Below, in pieces: positions 36,449-45,879 of a DNA stretch of 64,000 nt. The first letter of the stretch is position 1, and the number at the start of each line of letters is the position of its first letter. Below the pieces are notes generated by a model. That model ran no database searches. It was not told where the DNA came from and saw nothing but the letters and a program-made list of their open reading frames with translations. Source of the DNA: an uncultured Eubacterium sp. (GTDB taxonomy: Bacteria; Bacillota; Clostridia; Lachnospirales; Lachnospiraceae); NCBI GenBank assembly GCA_947088865.1, contig CAMUHY010000014.1:27399-91398 (forward strand), read 5' to 3'. Made by a program: the position numbers and the translations under genes.

Positions 36449-36976
36449 ATGGGATTTTTTGACGGAGTTATTAACGTATTCAAAATGTCTAATGATGACT
36501 ATGACGATGAAGATTATGATGACGAAGAATACGATGATTATGACGATGAAGATGACAGACAACCAAAGAAAAAGTTATTTTCAGGCACTAAAAAAGGCAG
36601 AAGCACAGACGACGAGTATGATGAAGATGACTCAAGAGGCGGGAAGAACCTTACAAAGAAGGTTGTTCCTATAAGAACTTCAAGCCCAAGAGGACTTGAA
36701 GTTGTTGTCATTCGACCAGAATCGATGGAAGATGCCAGCGACATAACCGATACTTTATTGACTGGTAAAGCAGTTGTACTTAATCTTGAGGGTCTTGTTG
36801 TTGATACAGCACAAAGAATTATTGATTACTCTTCAGGCTCATGTTATGCTATGAGGGGAAATCTTCAAAAGATTACAAATCATATCTTTCTTGTAACACC
36901 GCCTAATGTAGATATATCTGGCGATATTCCAGAATTAGTGACAGGTGGCATTGATTTATCATCATTTAGTAAGTAA
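36449..36976 (+). CDS. sepF: Cell division protein SepF
   Basis: 175 residues. N-terminal amphipathic membrane helix (MGFFDGVINVFKMSN), an exceptionally acidic linker of Asp/Glu/Tyr at about 12-36, then the C-terminal SepF fold (VVIRPESMEDASDITDTLLT, GKAVVLNLEG, RIIDYSSGSCYAM). It bundles FtsZ filaments and tethers them to the membrane. AGGAG before ATG. A terminator hairpin follows. Confidence 0.95.
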   Translation: MGFFDGVINVFKMSNDDYDDEDYDDEEYDDYDDEDDRQPKKKLFSGTKKGRSTDDEYDEDDSRGGKNLTKKVVPIRTSSPRGLEVVVIRPESMEDASDITDTLLTGKAVVLNLEGLVVDTAQRIIDYSSGSCYAMRGNLQKITNHIFLVTPPNVDISGDIPELVTGGIDLSSFSK

Positions 36977-37001
36977 GATTAAAAATAAGAGTTGTATGAT
37001 G

Positions 37002-37035
37002 GCCACTTGATGCAACGATGCATTGAGTGGCTTTT
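37002..37035 (+). terminator. Terminator between sepF and aroB
   Basis: GCCACT-TG-ATGCA pairs with TGCAT-TG-AGTGGC, followed by TTTTAACTTTT. Confidence 0.65.
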
Positions 37036-37057
37036 AACTTTTCAGAATGGAGGAACT

Positions 37058-38146
37058 ATGTCAAAGTGTATTACCGTTCATTATGATTCAAAACCGATAT
37101 ATGATATTATAATTGAACATGATTTTTGTAAGTTAGCAGAATGTATCCATCATTTGGGTATAAAAAGAAGAAAATTATGTATTGTTACGGACAGCAATGT
37201 TGAAAAGCTCTATTGTGAAATGGTTAAAAAGGAATTGCAAAAAACAGATAACACTGTAATGTCCTACGCATTTAAGGCAGGTGAAGAACATAAAAATCTT
37301 GATACCGTTCAAGATATCTATGAATTTCTTATTCAAAACAAATTTGATAGAAACGATATCCTGATTGCATTAGGCGGTGGCGTTGTCGGAGATTTAACAG
37401 GTTTTACTGCTGCCAGTTACCTTCGAGGGATTGATTTTATTCAAATTCCTACATCGCTTCTTGCACAGGTTGATTCTAGTATTGGCGGAAAGACAGGCGT
37501 TGATTTTAGGGCATATAAAAATATGGTTGGCGCGTTTCACCAGCCCAAATTAGTATATATGAATACATCTGTATTAAAAACATTAAATAAACGGTTATTT
37601 AATTCCGGTTTTGGTGAAATACTAAAGCATGGACTCATTAAAGATATGGATTATTTTCAATGGCTTGACGATAATTCAGCTGAAATCAATGCTTTAGACA
37701 ATGATGTCCTAGAGGAGATGATTGCTAAAAGCTGCAATATCAAACGAATGGTTGTTGAAAATGACCCTACTGAAAAGGGAGAACGGGCATTATTAAATTT
37801 TGGACATACGTTAGGTCATGCCATTGAAAAATTAATGAATTTTTCACTTTATCACGGAGAATGTGTTGTTTTAGGTATGATAGCAGCATTAAATATATGT
37901 GTTTCAAAAGGATTTATTGATACTTTAGAATATCAAAAAATAATGGATACATTTAAGTCGTATGATTTTTTATTAACAGTAAAGGGTATTTCAAAAGAAG
38001 CGGTTATACAAGTTTCAAAAAATGATAAAAAGATGGATTCTGGACAAATAAAGTTTATATTATTAAAAAAATGTGGGCAAGCTTATATTGATAAGACAAT
38101 TACAGATAATGATATGATGAAAGCATTGGATGGTATTATAAAATGA
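37058..38146 (+). CDS. aroB: 3-dehydroquinate synthase
   Basis: 362 residues, second step of the shikimate pathway (DAHP to 3-dehydroquinate; NAD and divalent metal). Motifs: ALGGGVVGDLTGFTAASYLR, QIPTSLLAQVDSSIGGKTGV, SGFGEILKHGLI and metal-binding LNFGHTLGHAIE with YHGECVVLGM. The ATG at 37058 follows GGAGGAAC. It overlaps lspA by four bases (ATGA). Confidence 0.97.
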   Translation: MSKCITVHYDSKPIYDIIIEHDFCKLAECIHHLGIKRRKLCIVTDSNVEKLYCEMVKKELQKTDNTVMSYAFKAGEEHKNLDTVQDIYEFLIQNKFDRNDILIALGGGVVGDLTGFTAASYLRGIDFIQIPTSLLAQVDSSIGGKTGVDFRAYKNMVGAFHQPKLVYMNTSVLKTLNKRLFNSGFGEILKHGLIKDMDYFQWLDDNSAEINALDNDVLEEMIAKSCNIKRMVVENDPTEKGERALLNFGHTLGHAIEKLMNFSLYHGECVVLGMIAALNICVSKGFIDTLEYQKIMDTFKSYDFLLTVKGISKEAVIQVSKNDKKMDSGQIKFILLKKCGQAYIDKTITDNDMMKALDGIIK

Positions 38147-38670
38147 AACGATATTATAATATAATGATATTTGCCATCAGTGTTTTTGTTCTTGCTGCTT
38201 TCGACCAAATAAGCAAAATTGTTGCTGCAAATGCACTAAAAGGCAATTCAGGTATTGCTATATGGGATGATGTGCTAGAATTTTATTACCTTGAAAACAC
38301 AGGTACAGCTTGGGGATTGTTTGGGGGAGCCAGAATATTTTTCATCATTATTACAATCATTATTTTTTTATTTATTGCATTTTTTATATACAGACTTCCA
38401 TTTACCAAAAGAAATATTCCATTATTGCTCAATGCTATTTTATTAGGAGCAGGGGCGATTGGCAATTTTATAGATAGAGTATTTCTTGGATATGTAAGAG
38501 ATTTTATCTATTTTAAGCTGATTAACTTTCCAGTCTTTAATGTAGCGGATGTCTATGTTACCGTTGGAATATGTTTATTTGCTATTCTTGTATTTTTTGT
38601 ATATAAAGATGAAGAATTGACATCTATAATAAAACCTCAAAAAGATGGTGGTACAAAAACATATGAATGA
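38143..38670 (+). CDS. lspA: Lipoprotein signal peptidase II
   Basis: 175 residues with four membrane segments. Family motifs: FDQISKIVA, NTGTAWGLF, GAIGNFIDRVFLGYVRDFI with one catalytic Asp, and FNVADVYVTVG with the other. It cleaves prolipoproteins before the lipidated cysteine. It is coupled to aroB by a four-base overlap and overlaps rluD at its end. Confidence 0.96.
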   Translation: MKRYYNIMIFAISVFVLAAFDQISKIVAANALKGNSGIAIWDDVLEFYYLENTGTAWGLFGGARIFFIIITIIIFLFIAFFIYRLPFTKRNIPLLLNAILLGAGAIGNFIDRVFLGYVRDFIYFKLINFPVFNVADVYVTVGICLFAILVFFVYKDEELTSIIKPQKDGGTKTYE

Positions 38671-39595
38671 ACATAAAGAAAAAATTATTGTGAAATATGT
38701 CACAAGAGAATATGAGGGAATGCGAATTGATAAATATTTATCAGAAGTTTTAAACGATTATTCCCGTTCTTTTATACAGAGAATTGTTAGGCTTGATGGT
38801 ATTCTTGTCAATGAAAAAACGATAAAAAATAATTATAAAGTTCAAGATGGCGATTTATTAAAAATTTCATTGCCTGATTTAGTTGAGCCAGAAATTTTGC
38901 CAGAAAATATACCATTGGACATTATTTATGAAGATGATGATATTATTGTTGTAAATAAGCCGAAAGGAATGGTGGTACATCCGGCAGCAGGACATTATTC
39001 AGGGACATTAGTCAATGCTTTATTATATCATTGTAAAGAAAATTTAAGCGGAATTAATGGCGTTATGCGACCAGGAATTGTACACCGAATTGATATGAAT
39101 ACAACGGGAGTGCTTGTCGCCTGTAAAAATGATTTCTCTCATAACGAATTATCAAAACAGCTTGAAGTTCATTCAATTGTAAGAAAATACAATGCTATTG
39201 TCTGTAATTCTTTTAAAATCACAGATGGAACCGTCGATGCACCGATTGGTCGAAATACGGTAGACCGAAAGAAAATGGCTATTGACCATAAGAACGGAAA
39301 GAGAGCTGTTACACATTATCATGTTTTAGAAAACTTTGGCAAATATGCCTATATTGAATGTCAGCTTGAAACGGGAAGAACCCATCAAATACGAGTTCAC
39401 ATGCACAGTATAGGACATCCGCTTCTTGGAGATGATGTTTATGGCAATTCAAAATCTGCATTTCATTTAGAGGGACAGACCCTTCATGCAAGGGTGTTGG
39501 GATTTATTCATCCAAGAACCGGCAAATATATGGAGTTTGAGGCAAAACTTCCAGAATATTTTGAACATCTTTTGTCTGTACTGAAACAACAATAA
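38663..39595 (+). CDS. rluD: Ribosomal large subunit pseudouridine synthase, RluD type
   Basis: 310 residues. N-terminal S4 RNA-binding domain (MRIDKYLSEVLNDYSRSFIQ), then the RluA catalytic fold: IVVNKPKGMVVHPAAGHYSG, HRIDMNTTGVLV with the catalytic Asp, and LETGRTHQIRVHM. It makes pseudouridine in 23S rRNA. The ATG at 38663 overlaps the end of lspA; an in-frame ATG at 38645 is possible, with no better ribosome site. Confidence 0.93.
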   Translation: MNEHKEKIIVKYVTREYEGMRIDKYLSEVLNDYSRSFIQRIVRLDGILVNEKTIKNNYKVQDGDLLKISLPDLVEPEILPENIPLDIIYEDDDIIVVNKPKGMVVHPAAGHYSGTLVNALLYHCKENLSGINGVMRPGIVHRIDMNTTGVLVACKNDFSHNELSKQLEVHSIVRKYNAIVCNSFKITDGTVDAPIGRNTVDRKKMAIDHKNGKRAVTHYHVLENFGKYAYIECQLETGRTHQIRVHMHSIGHPLLGDDVYGNSKSAFHLEGQTLHARVLGFIHPRTGKYMEFEAKLPEYFEHLLSVLKQQ

Positions 39596-39631
39596 TATAA
39601 ATTTCTATTTGTAAAAATAAAGAAGGATGTC

Positions 39632-40180
39632 ATGAGAAGAAAAGAATTTATTGATATTATTCTTAACAATATATCCGATAAATTTGATATTTATCATAAT
39701 TATTGGTTTAAAGATAAAAAATTTGTTATTTATGCGTATTGTTATAATCATAATAATAAATATGATGGTGCAGGAGAATCCTTAAAATTATGGGAAGCAA
39801 AATCATTTGAACATTTATTTTTTATTAATCGTGATAATTTAGATATGAAGGATTTTGAAGCTCTTAAAAATTTTGCAATCCATGAAATTGAACCCCACTT
39901 TGTTCGAGGAGATGGAAAATGCCCTGTGAAACATCATTTATATTCTTATATTTCATTTATTATTATCACAAGAAATAAGCCTTCTAAAGAAGTGGAGGAG
40001 GCCATTCAAAATGTTCGATGGACAAAAAATTATAAACTCTCTACCAAAGGATACTGCGAATTGCGTTTTGCCTGCGTTACGCCGCGTGAATATCATGTTA
40101 TTTCAAACGACTGCGCAAAAGATATAAACGATTATTTAATGGAAAGTTTATTACATGTTGAACATTATGAGGACAATTAA
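39632..40180 (+). CDS. Hypothetical protein (182 aa)
   Basis: I do not recognise this family. It is a soluble, aromatic- and His/Cys-bearing protein. Notable segments are IYAYCYNHNNKYDGAGESLK, IHEIEPHFVRGDGKCPVKHH and YCELRFACVTPREYHVISND. No signal peptide or membrane span. GAAGGATGTC before ATG supports a real gene, and its codon use fits its neighbours. It lies between rluD and the cytidylate-kinase-like gene with short gaps. Confidence 0.7.
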   Translation: MRRKEFIDIILNNISDKFDIYHNYWFKDKKFVIYAYCYNHNNKYDGAGESLKLWEAKSFEHLFFINRDNLDMKDFEALKNFAIHEIEPHFVRGDGKCPVKHHLYSYISFIIITRNKPSKEVEEAIQNVRWTKNYKLSTKGYCELRFACVTPREYHVISNDCAKDINDYLMESLLHVEHYEDN

Positions 40181-40269
40181 CAATATTGTTTGTTTTTTTA
40201 TGGATTTTTTTCGTATTATATTATATAATGAATTTAGTATACTATTATGAACTTCAGGAGGTGAACGCT

Positions 40270-40902
40270 ATGGATAGTAGAACAGTTATAACAATTGGCA
40301 GAGAATTTGGAAGCGGCGGTCATGAAATCGGCAGTAAATTAGCTAAAAAACTTGGCATTAAATGCTATGACAAAGAATTATTAGAATTGGCTGCTAAACA
40401 GAGTGGTTTATGTGAGGAATTATTTGCTTCACAAGATGAAAAACCTACAAATAGTTTTCTTTATTCTCTCGTGATGGATACATATTCATTGGGGTATTCC
40501 AATTCATATGTAGATATGCCAATCAATCATAAAGTTTTTTTGGCACAGTTTGATACAATAAAGAGACTGGCAGAACAAGAATCTTGTATTATTGTTGGAA
40601 GATGTGCTGATTATGCTTTAGAGGATAATCCTTTTGCCGTTAGCGTCTGGATTAAAGCAAGTCTGGATAGGAGAATTGAGCGTATAAAGAAGCTTTATGA
40701 ATTGAGCGATTCAAAGGCTGCTGATTTAATTCAAAAAACAGATAAGAGAAGAGCAAGTTATTACAATTATTACTCTAGTAAAAAATGGGGTGAGGCAAAA
40801 GGATACGATTTATGTATCGATAGCGGCGAACTAGGCATTGATGGAAGTATTGAATTAATTATAAAATATATTGAACTTAAAGAAAAAAATTTTAAGAAAT
40901 AA
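40270..40902 (+). CDS. Cytidylate kinase-like family protein
   Basis: 210 residues. P-loop ITIGREFGSGGHEIGSKLAK, then LGIKCYDKELLELAAKQSG, CIIVGRCADYAL and a DKRRASYYNYYSSKKWG lid-like region, characteristic of the cytidylate_kin2 family. It is distinct from canonical Cmk; the substrate is unknown. The ATG at 40270 was chosen because a perfect AGGAGGTGA precedes it; the upstream in-frame part is a hydrophobic run without a ribosome site. Confidence 0.9.
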   Translation: MDSRTVITIGREFGSGGHEIGSKLAKKLGIKCYDKELLELAAKQSGLCEELFASQDEKPTNSFLYSLVMDTYSLGYSNSYVDMPINHKVFLAQFDTIKRLAEQESCIIVGRCADYALEDNPFAVSVWIKASLDRRIERIKKLYELSDSKAADLIQKTDKRRASYYNYYSSKKWGEAKGYDLCIDSGELGIDGSIELIIKYIELKEKNFKK

Positions 40903-40939
40903 AGAGGCTAATTAGGAAGGGTTTTTTTTATATAACGTT

Positions 40940-41650
40940 ATGGAATGGAAGTATAAAAAAATCAAGCGAGTTAACTTTAAAAAATGGCTACTAGGAGGAA
41001 ATGCAAAATTATATTTCGTAATATTAATTTTCTTCCTAGTAGCTGTGGTTTTTGCGCTTATAAGTTTAAGAACAATTGAAAGTGAAACACCACCAGAAGA
41101 TGAGACAGATAGTTTACAGCATGAAACGACAACACAAGTTTTAACAAAAACGGAATCAACAATTCCCAATAATTTAGGTTATAAAATTGTTATTAATAAA
41201 CAAATAAATATTTTGTTTGTTTATAAAAAAGAGAACAATCAAGAATATAGCTTTTTTAAGGCAATGTATTGTGCTATTAACCCTAATGTGGATGTTTCAT
41301 TGACAAAAATTTCAAGCAAACAATCATGGTATGCACTTGATAAATATTCATTTGGACATTATGCAACTATCTTAGATGATGGCGCTGTTATACATTCTGC
41401 TCCATATTGGACACGAGATAAAAATAACTTGGATTATGAATCCTACAATAAAATTGGTTCGGAAGAGGCACGCAGGGGTTCTATTTATGTCAAAGCTGCC
41501 GATGCGAAATGGATATATGAAAATTGTGGTATTAATATTGATGTTGAAATTGTTGACCGCAGTGAAGATGTGAATAGTATACCAGGATTTACAATAGAAG
41601 AGATTACAAAATTACCAAAAGGTTCGTACTATGACCCTAGTGACCGGTAA
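40940..41650 (+). CDS. Membrane-anchored L,D-transpeptidase (YkuD)-like protein lacking the catalytic cysteine
   Basis: 236 residues. Basic N-terminus, one membrane segment (about 23-44), a Thr/Glu-rich stalk (46-76), then a YkuD-type domain: YKIVINKQINILFVYKK, GHYATILDDGAVIHSAPYW with the first conserved His (H152), and DAKWIYENC at the end. Where active enzymes have SHGCxR this has RRGSIY: His to Arg179, Cys to Ser181, Arg to Tyr183. Peptidoglycan cross-linking by the usual mechanism is therefore unlikely; a binding or inhibitory role is possible. Confidence 0.75.
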   Translation: MEWKYKKIKRVNFKKWLLGGNAKLYFVILIFFLVAVVFALISLRTIESETPPEDETDSLQHETTTQVLTKTESTIPNNLGYKIVINKQINILFVYKKENNQEYSFFKAMYCAINPNVDVSLTKISSKQSWYALDKYSFGHYATILDDGAVIHSAPYWTRDKNNLDYESYNKIGSEEARRGSIYVKAADAKWIYENCGINIDVEIVDRSEDVNSIPGFTIEEITKLPKGSYYDPSDR

Positions 41651-41685
41651 ATGGTTTGCAAAAGAATAAATGAGTGGAGGTAAAT

Positions 41686-43206
41686 ATGTCGCAAATATTA
41701 ATTTTACTAGCGATAGCATTATATTTAATTTTTGTTGTAATTGTTGGGGTGTTCTTTTCAAAAAAGAATAATTCAACAGAAGATTTTTATTTAGGAGGAC
41801 GTAAATTAGGTCCTTTAGTGACAGCAATGAGCGCTGAAGCGTCGGATATGAGCAGTTGGCTTTTGATGGGACTGCCTGGTGTCGCTTATCTGTCTGGAAT
41901 TGCCGATGCCGCATGGACTGCGATTGGTCTTGCCATTGGCACGTATGTAAACTGGTTAATTGTTGCTAAAAAAATTAGGACATATTCTCATGGCTATAAT
42001 GCTGTTACATTGCCTGATTTCTTTTCTAAACGTTTTGGCGGAAGTAAGACTATCACTTGTATATCTGCTTTGATGATAGTCATCTTTTTTGTTCCATACA
42101 CCGCTTCAGGATTTGCAGCTTGCGGCAAGTTATTTGCCAGTTTATTTGATGTAGATTATTTCACTGCAATGGCTATCAGCGCTGCAATTATTGTATGTTA
42201 TTGTGCTTTGGGCGGATTTCTCGCCGCAAGTACAACGGATTTTATACAAAGTATTGTTATGTCTATCGCTTTGGTAATCGTTGTTGTGTTTGGTGTCAAT
42301 ATAGCTGGCGGATTTGGAGCCGTCGTTGACAATGCAAAGAGTTTGCCGGGATATTTGGACTTTTTTAACACTTATTCACCTGCAACAAACAGTTCGGTTC
42401 CTTACGGCGGTTTATCCATTTTTTCTATGTTAGCTTGGGGACTTGGGTATTTTGGTATGCCTCATATTCTTTTGCGTTTTATGGCAATTGAAGATAAAAA
42501 CAAATTGAAATTATCAAGAAGAGTAGCCAGTGTTTGGGTTGTTATATCTTTAACTGTCGCTGTATTTATTGGTATTGTCGGTCTTGCAATGTCAAAGGTT
42601 GGCGCCGTTGAAACGTTGGTAGGTTCTAATTCCGAGACTATTATTGTAAAGATAGCACATCTTTTAAGTACATATGGACCTTTAGCAGCAATTACAGCAG
42701 GTGTTATTCTTGCGGGAATCCTTGCCGCTACGATGTCAACAGCCGATTCTCAATTACTTGCAGCGGCTTCTAGTATTTCTCAAAATTTAATGAAAGAATG
42801 TTTTGGTGTTAAGTTGACTGAAAAAATGTCATTGATTGTAGCTAGAATAACCGTAGTTGTTATATCTGTTATAGCTGTATTGTTAGCAAGCAATCCAAAC
42901 AGCTCTGTATTTGGAATTGTATCTTTTGCATGGGCAGGCTTTGGCGCAACATTTGGTCCGGTTGTATTATTATCTCTATTTTGGAGAAGAGCAAATAAAT
43001 ATGGAGCAATAGCAGGTATGATTTCAGGCGGCGTTATGATTTTCTTATGGAAATATGTTATTTCAGGGATAGCGCCTGTATTTGCTATTTATGAGCTGCT
43101 TCCTTCGTTTATTGTGGCTATTGTGATTAATATTGTTGTGAGTTTACTTACAAAGCAACCAGAAAAAGAAGTACTTGATAAATTTGATGAATTAAAGAGG
43201 GCATAA
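41686..43206 (+). CDS. putP: Sodium/proline symporter
   Basis: 506 residues with about 13 membrane segments; SSS family. PutP marks: DFYLGGRKLGPLVTAMSAEA, then SDMSSWLLMGLPG, GMPHILLRFMAIED and ATMSTADSQLLAAASS, which hold the Na+ ligands. It imports proline with Na+. The ATG at 41686 follows GGAGGTAAAT. The upstream neighbour is the YkuD-like gene; a dispersed repeat follows. Confidence 0.93.
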   Translation: MSQILILLAIALYLIFVVIVGVFFSKKNNSTEDFYLGGRKLGPLVTAMSAEASDMSSWLLMGLPGVAYLSGIADAAWTAIGLAIGTYVNWLIVAKKIRTYSHGYNAVTLPDFFSKRFGGSKTITCISALMIVIFFVPYTASGFAACGKLFASLFDVDYFTAMAISAAIIVCYCALGGFLAASTTDFIQSIVMSIALVIVVVFGVNIAGGFGAVVDNAKSLPGYLDFFNTYSPATNSSVPYGGLSIFSMLAWGLGYFGMPHILLRFMAIEDKNKLKLSRRVASVWVVISLTVAVFIGIVGLAMSKVGAVETLVGSNSETIIVKIAHLLSTYGPLAAITAGVILAGILAATMSTADSQLLAAASSISQNLMKECFGVKLTEKMSLIVARITVVVISVIAVLLASNPNSSVFGIVSFAWAGFGATFGPVVLLSLFWRRANKYGAIAGMISGGVMIFLWKYVISGIAPVFAIYELLPSFIVAIVINIVVSLLTKQPEKEVLDKFDELKRA

Positions 43207-43288
43207 TTGCTTTACAATAGAGCAGTAGTAGTCTTATAAACTATTAAGCATTTGTGTCAAAGAAATTTATAACTTTTTAGCAAAAAAA

Positions 43289-43415
43289 TATAAGAATCCT
43301 CCGCTTCAATATCATAGAGATATAAGCGGGGGATTACTTGATAAAGTTTAAAGTTAAGCGGATATTGGCAATCCGCGCTACTTGCTTAAACCATCTAGCT
43401 ACTACCATAGCAGAT
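43289..43415. repeat. Dispersed intergenic hairpin repeat, copy R5
   Basis: AATCCTCCGCTTCAATATC, ATAGA, GATATAAGCGGGGGATT forms a 12-bp outer stem and 5-bp inner stem. It continues into GCGGATATTGGCAATCCGC and TAAACCATCTAGCTACTA, which recur inverted near 7110-7180. It lies between putP and the convergent recombinase gene and could also act as a terminator. Confidence 0.75.
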
Positions 43416-43417
43416 GA

Positions 43418-44476
43418 TTAATCCTTTCTAAGTCGAACAACATCTTTTGCTCTTCGCTTATTTTCATCGACAAGTTCTGCATAATGCTTTCTTGTTGTAT
43501 TAACGTCTTTATGTCCCAACACATCAGCAACTAAATAAATATCTTTTGTTTCTTGATATAAATTCGTTCCATATGTACTCCGTAATTTATGCGGCGTGAT
43601 ATGTTTGACCGTAGTGACCGTATGGGCATATTTTTTTACTAAAAGTTCCACAGAACGCACACAGAGCCGTTTATTTTTTGCTGATATAAACAGTGCATTT
43701 CTATGTTCTGGCTCAGGATTTAACAATTTGCGTTCTTCCATATAGTCGGCAAGCGCTGTGTGAACCTCATCGCTAAAATATACAAAACTTTCTGAACCGC
43801 CTTTGCGAATAACCTTGATACGGTCATTGTCAAAATCTACATTATCAATATCTAATCCAACACACTCTGATACACGAATCCCTGTTCCAAGCAGTAGGGT
43901 AAGCAGTGCTAAATCACGGCATTTTAATTTTTCATGGCGTTTTAATTGATTGGCAGTCAGTTTGTTTCCAGATTCAACATTGTCAAGAAATTCTGCCACT
44001 TCATTGGTTTCAAGTCTTATAATTGCCTGGTCATGCACTTTAGGCATATCCACTTGTTGTGTAGGATTTTTAGAAATCAATTCATACCGATAATAATATG
44101 AATAAAAACTTCTCAGCGAACATAATTTGCGTTTTGCAGCTCGTTCGGAATTAGTTACGATAGAGCCGTCTTTATTATAAGCTTTTACATAACGCATATA
44201 ATTGTTGATATCTAAACCGGATAGTTGTCCGATATCTTCGAGAGTGAAGTCCTTGATTGTATAATTGGCAAATTTAGGGATATCGGCTATAAGATATTCA
44301 AAAAACCCCTTGATATCCATTGCATAGGCAATTTTTGTTCTCGGTTGTTTAGAATATTCCATACTATTAAAATATTGCTCGCAAAAATTTGGAAGCATAT
44401 TGATAAGTTCACGCAATTTCATTGTATATTTTATATTTTGCTGTTCTGTATAAGTTTTAGTACGTTTATCAGACAT
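43418..44476 (-). CDS. Tyrosine recombinase/integrase, XerC/D-like
   Basis: 352 residues. N-terminal SAM-like core-binding domain (about 20-150) and catalytic domain with all key residues: R in LLGTGIRVSECVGL, K in VIRKGG, HxxR in TPHKLRSTYG, H/W-box LGHKDVNTTRKHY with the nucleophilic Tyr in HYAEL. It is likely a chromosomal Xer-type resolvase rather than a phage integrase, since no other mobile genes or att repeats adjoin it. The ATG at 44476 follows GGAGGTTTGT. Confidence 0.92.
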   Translation of the reverse strand: MSDKRTKTYTEQQNIKYTMKLRELINMLPNFCEQYFNSMEYSKQPRTKIAYAMDIKGFFEYLIADIPKFANYTIKDFTLEDIGQLSGLDINNYMRYVKAYNKDGSIVTNSERAAKRKLCSLRSFYSYYYRYELISKNPTQQVDMPKVHDQAIIRLETNEVAEFLDNVESGNKLTANQLKRHEKLKCRDLALLTLLLGTGIRVSECVGLDIDNVDFDNDRIKVIRKGGSESFVYFSDEVHTALADYMEERKLLNPEPEHRNALFISAKNKRLCVRSVELLVKKYAHTVTTVKHITPHKLRSTYGTNLYQETKDIYLVADVLGHKDVNTTRKHYAELVDENKRRAKDVVRLRKD

Positions 44477-44556
44477 ACAAACCTCCAAATCGTAAAATAA
44501 AATAACATAAATAAGCTAAAATTTCAGGTGAGATAGTACTATAAAACGCTTTGCAA

Positions 44557-44586
44557 AACTTCGCTAAATGCGTGTTTAGCGAAGTT
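44557..44586 (-). terminator. Terminator of the DEAD-box gene
   Basis: AACTTCGCTAAA and TTTAGCGAAGTT form a 12-bp stem; on the minus strand TTTTGC follows. Confidence 0.6.
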
Positions 44587-44623
44587 GTATGCTAAAAATT
44601 TACAAACAATGGTTTTAGCTATA

Positions 44624-45778
44624 TTATTTACCTACAATCTTCCCTTGAAAAAGCTTCTTTTGAACAAAGTTTACATGAAATAATTTTTGATATTTTTTAA
44701 TTTTTGGCAATTCATTTTCTGTAATAATCGATATACACAAACCACTATTTCCATTGCGACCACATCTTCCTGCACGATGTTGATACTCAATAGGTTCTTC
44801 TGGTAAATTCAAATTGATAACCGTTGAAATATGTTCAATCTGTAAACCTCTTGATGCCACATCCGTCGCTAATAAATATTGAATCTTGCCTGACTTAAAA
44901 TCTTCAATTACTTTCTTTTTTGTATGATTGTCAAGATTGCCTGCTATGGAACCAACATTATAATGATGATATTGAAGTTTTTGAAAAGTCTCTTCCAAAT
45001 CATATTTTGTGTTAATAAAAATCAACGTTTTACCACCATTATTTGCCTTTACAATTTTGCGCAGCATTTCAATGCGCTGCCGTCTATCACTAATAAAATA
45101 AATATGTTTGATGGTTTTTGGAATACACTCTTTATTTTCACTGATTAAATCAAGTATAACTGGTTTATATGCAAGTACATTTGCTGATTTTATAGTCTTC
45201 TTATTCATACTTGCCGAAAACAAAAGAACCTGTGTTCTTTTCATAAGGGACTTACGTATAAATAAAACATCATCATAACAAGCCTTGTCCATCAATCTGT
45301 CTGCTTCATCCAAAACAAGCGTCTTTACTTGATGAACTTTAATCTTTTTTAATTTAATTAATTTCGCTAATCTTGACGGTGTACAAACTACAACATTAGG
45401 TTTATTATGTTTGATAGATTCTATCTGACGATTGATATTGCCATCACCAATAAGCAATAACGTTTTTATACAAATATCTGATAATTCACAGAGTTTATGA
45501 ACCTCTCCTGCTACCTGCGCTCCCAATTCCTGTGTCGGAACTAAAATAATAATCTGCACTGCATTGGTATTATTTTGATTGATAACAAGAGCATTTATCA
45601 AAGGAATCAAATACGCCATCGTCTTTCCTGTACCAGTTGCAGAACAAGCTATTAAATCTCTGTTGTTATTAATTGTTAAAAATGTTTTTTCCTGTATTGA
45701 TGTTGGCTTTTTCAATCCAAGTTTATCTAACCCTAAAAGTATATTATTATTTAAATGAAAATCATAAAATGTTGACAA
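44624..45778 (-). CDS. DEAD-box RNA helicase
   Basis: 384 residues. Q motif region GLKKPTSIQEKTF, motif I CSATGTGKT, Ia VPTQELG, II VLDEADRL, III SAS (usually SAT), IV TLIFINTKYD, V TDVASRGLQIE and VI HRAGRCGRNG. It lacks long C-terminal extensions. It probably remodels rRNA or mRNA, perhaps in the cold. It is a stand-alone minus-strand gene with a terminator downstream. Confidence 0.95.
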   Translation of the reverse strand: MSTFYDFHLNNNILLGLDKLGLKKPTSIQEKTFLTINNNRDLIACSATGTGKTMAYLIPLINALVINQNNTNAVQIIILVPTQELGAQVAGEVHKLCELSDICIKTLLLIGDGNINRQIESIKHNKPNVVVCTPSRLAKLIKLKKIKVHQVKTLVLDEADRLMDKACYDDVLFIRKSLMKRTQVLLFSASMNKKTIKSANVLAYKPVILDLISENKECIPKTIKHIYFISDRRQRIEMLRKIVKANNGGKTLIFINTKYDLEETFQKLQYHHYNVGSIAGNLDNHTKKKVIEDFKSGKIQYLLATDVASRGLQIEHISTVINLNLPEEPIEYQHRAGRCGRNGNSGLCISIITENELPKIKKYQKLFHVNFVQKKLFQGKIVGK

Positions 45779-45879
45779 TGCTACTCTCCCTTTTGTTTTA
45801 TCTCAAATAATCTTTTTTATCGCTCTAATTTTATCATAGCCATTCCATTGATTCAAGTTTTAGCAATATGGTATTTGCA

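Noticed and set aside
43418-44476. Tyrosine recombinase as integrase of a mobile element
   Set aside because: No relaxase, phage or att-like direct repeats surround it; it is flanked by housekeeping genes, so a chromosomal Xer-type role is more likely.
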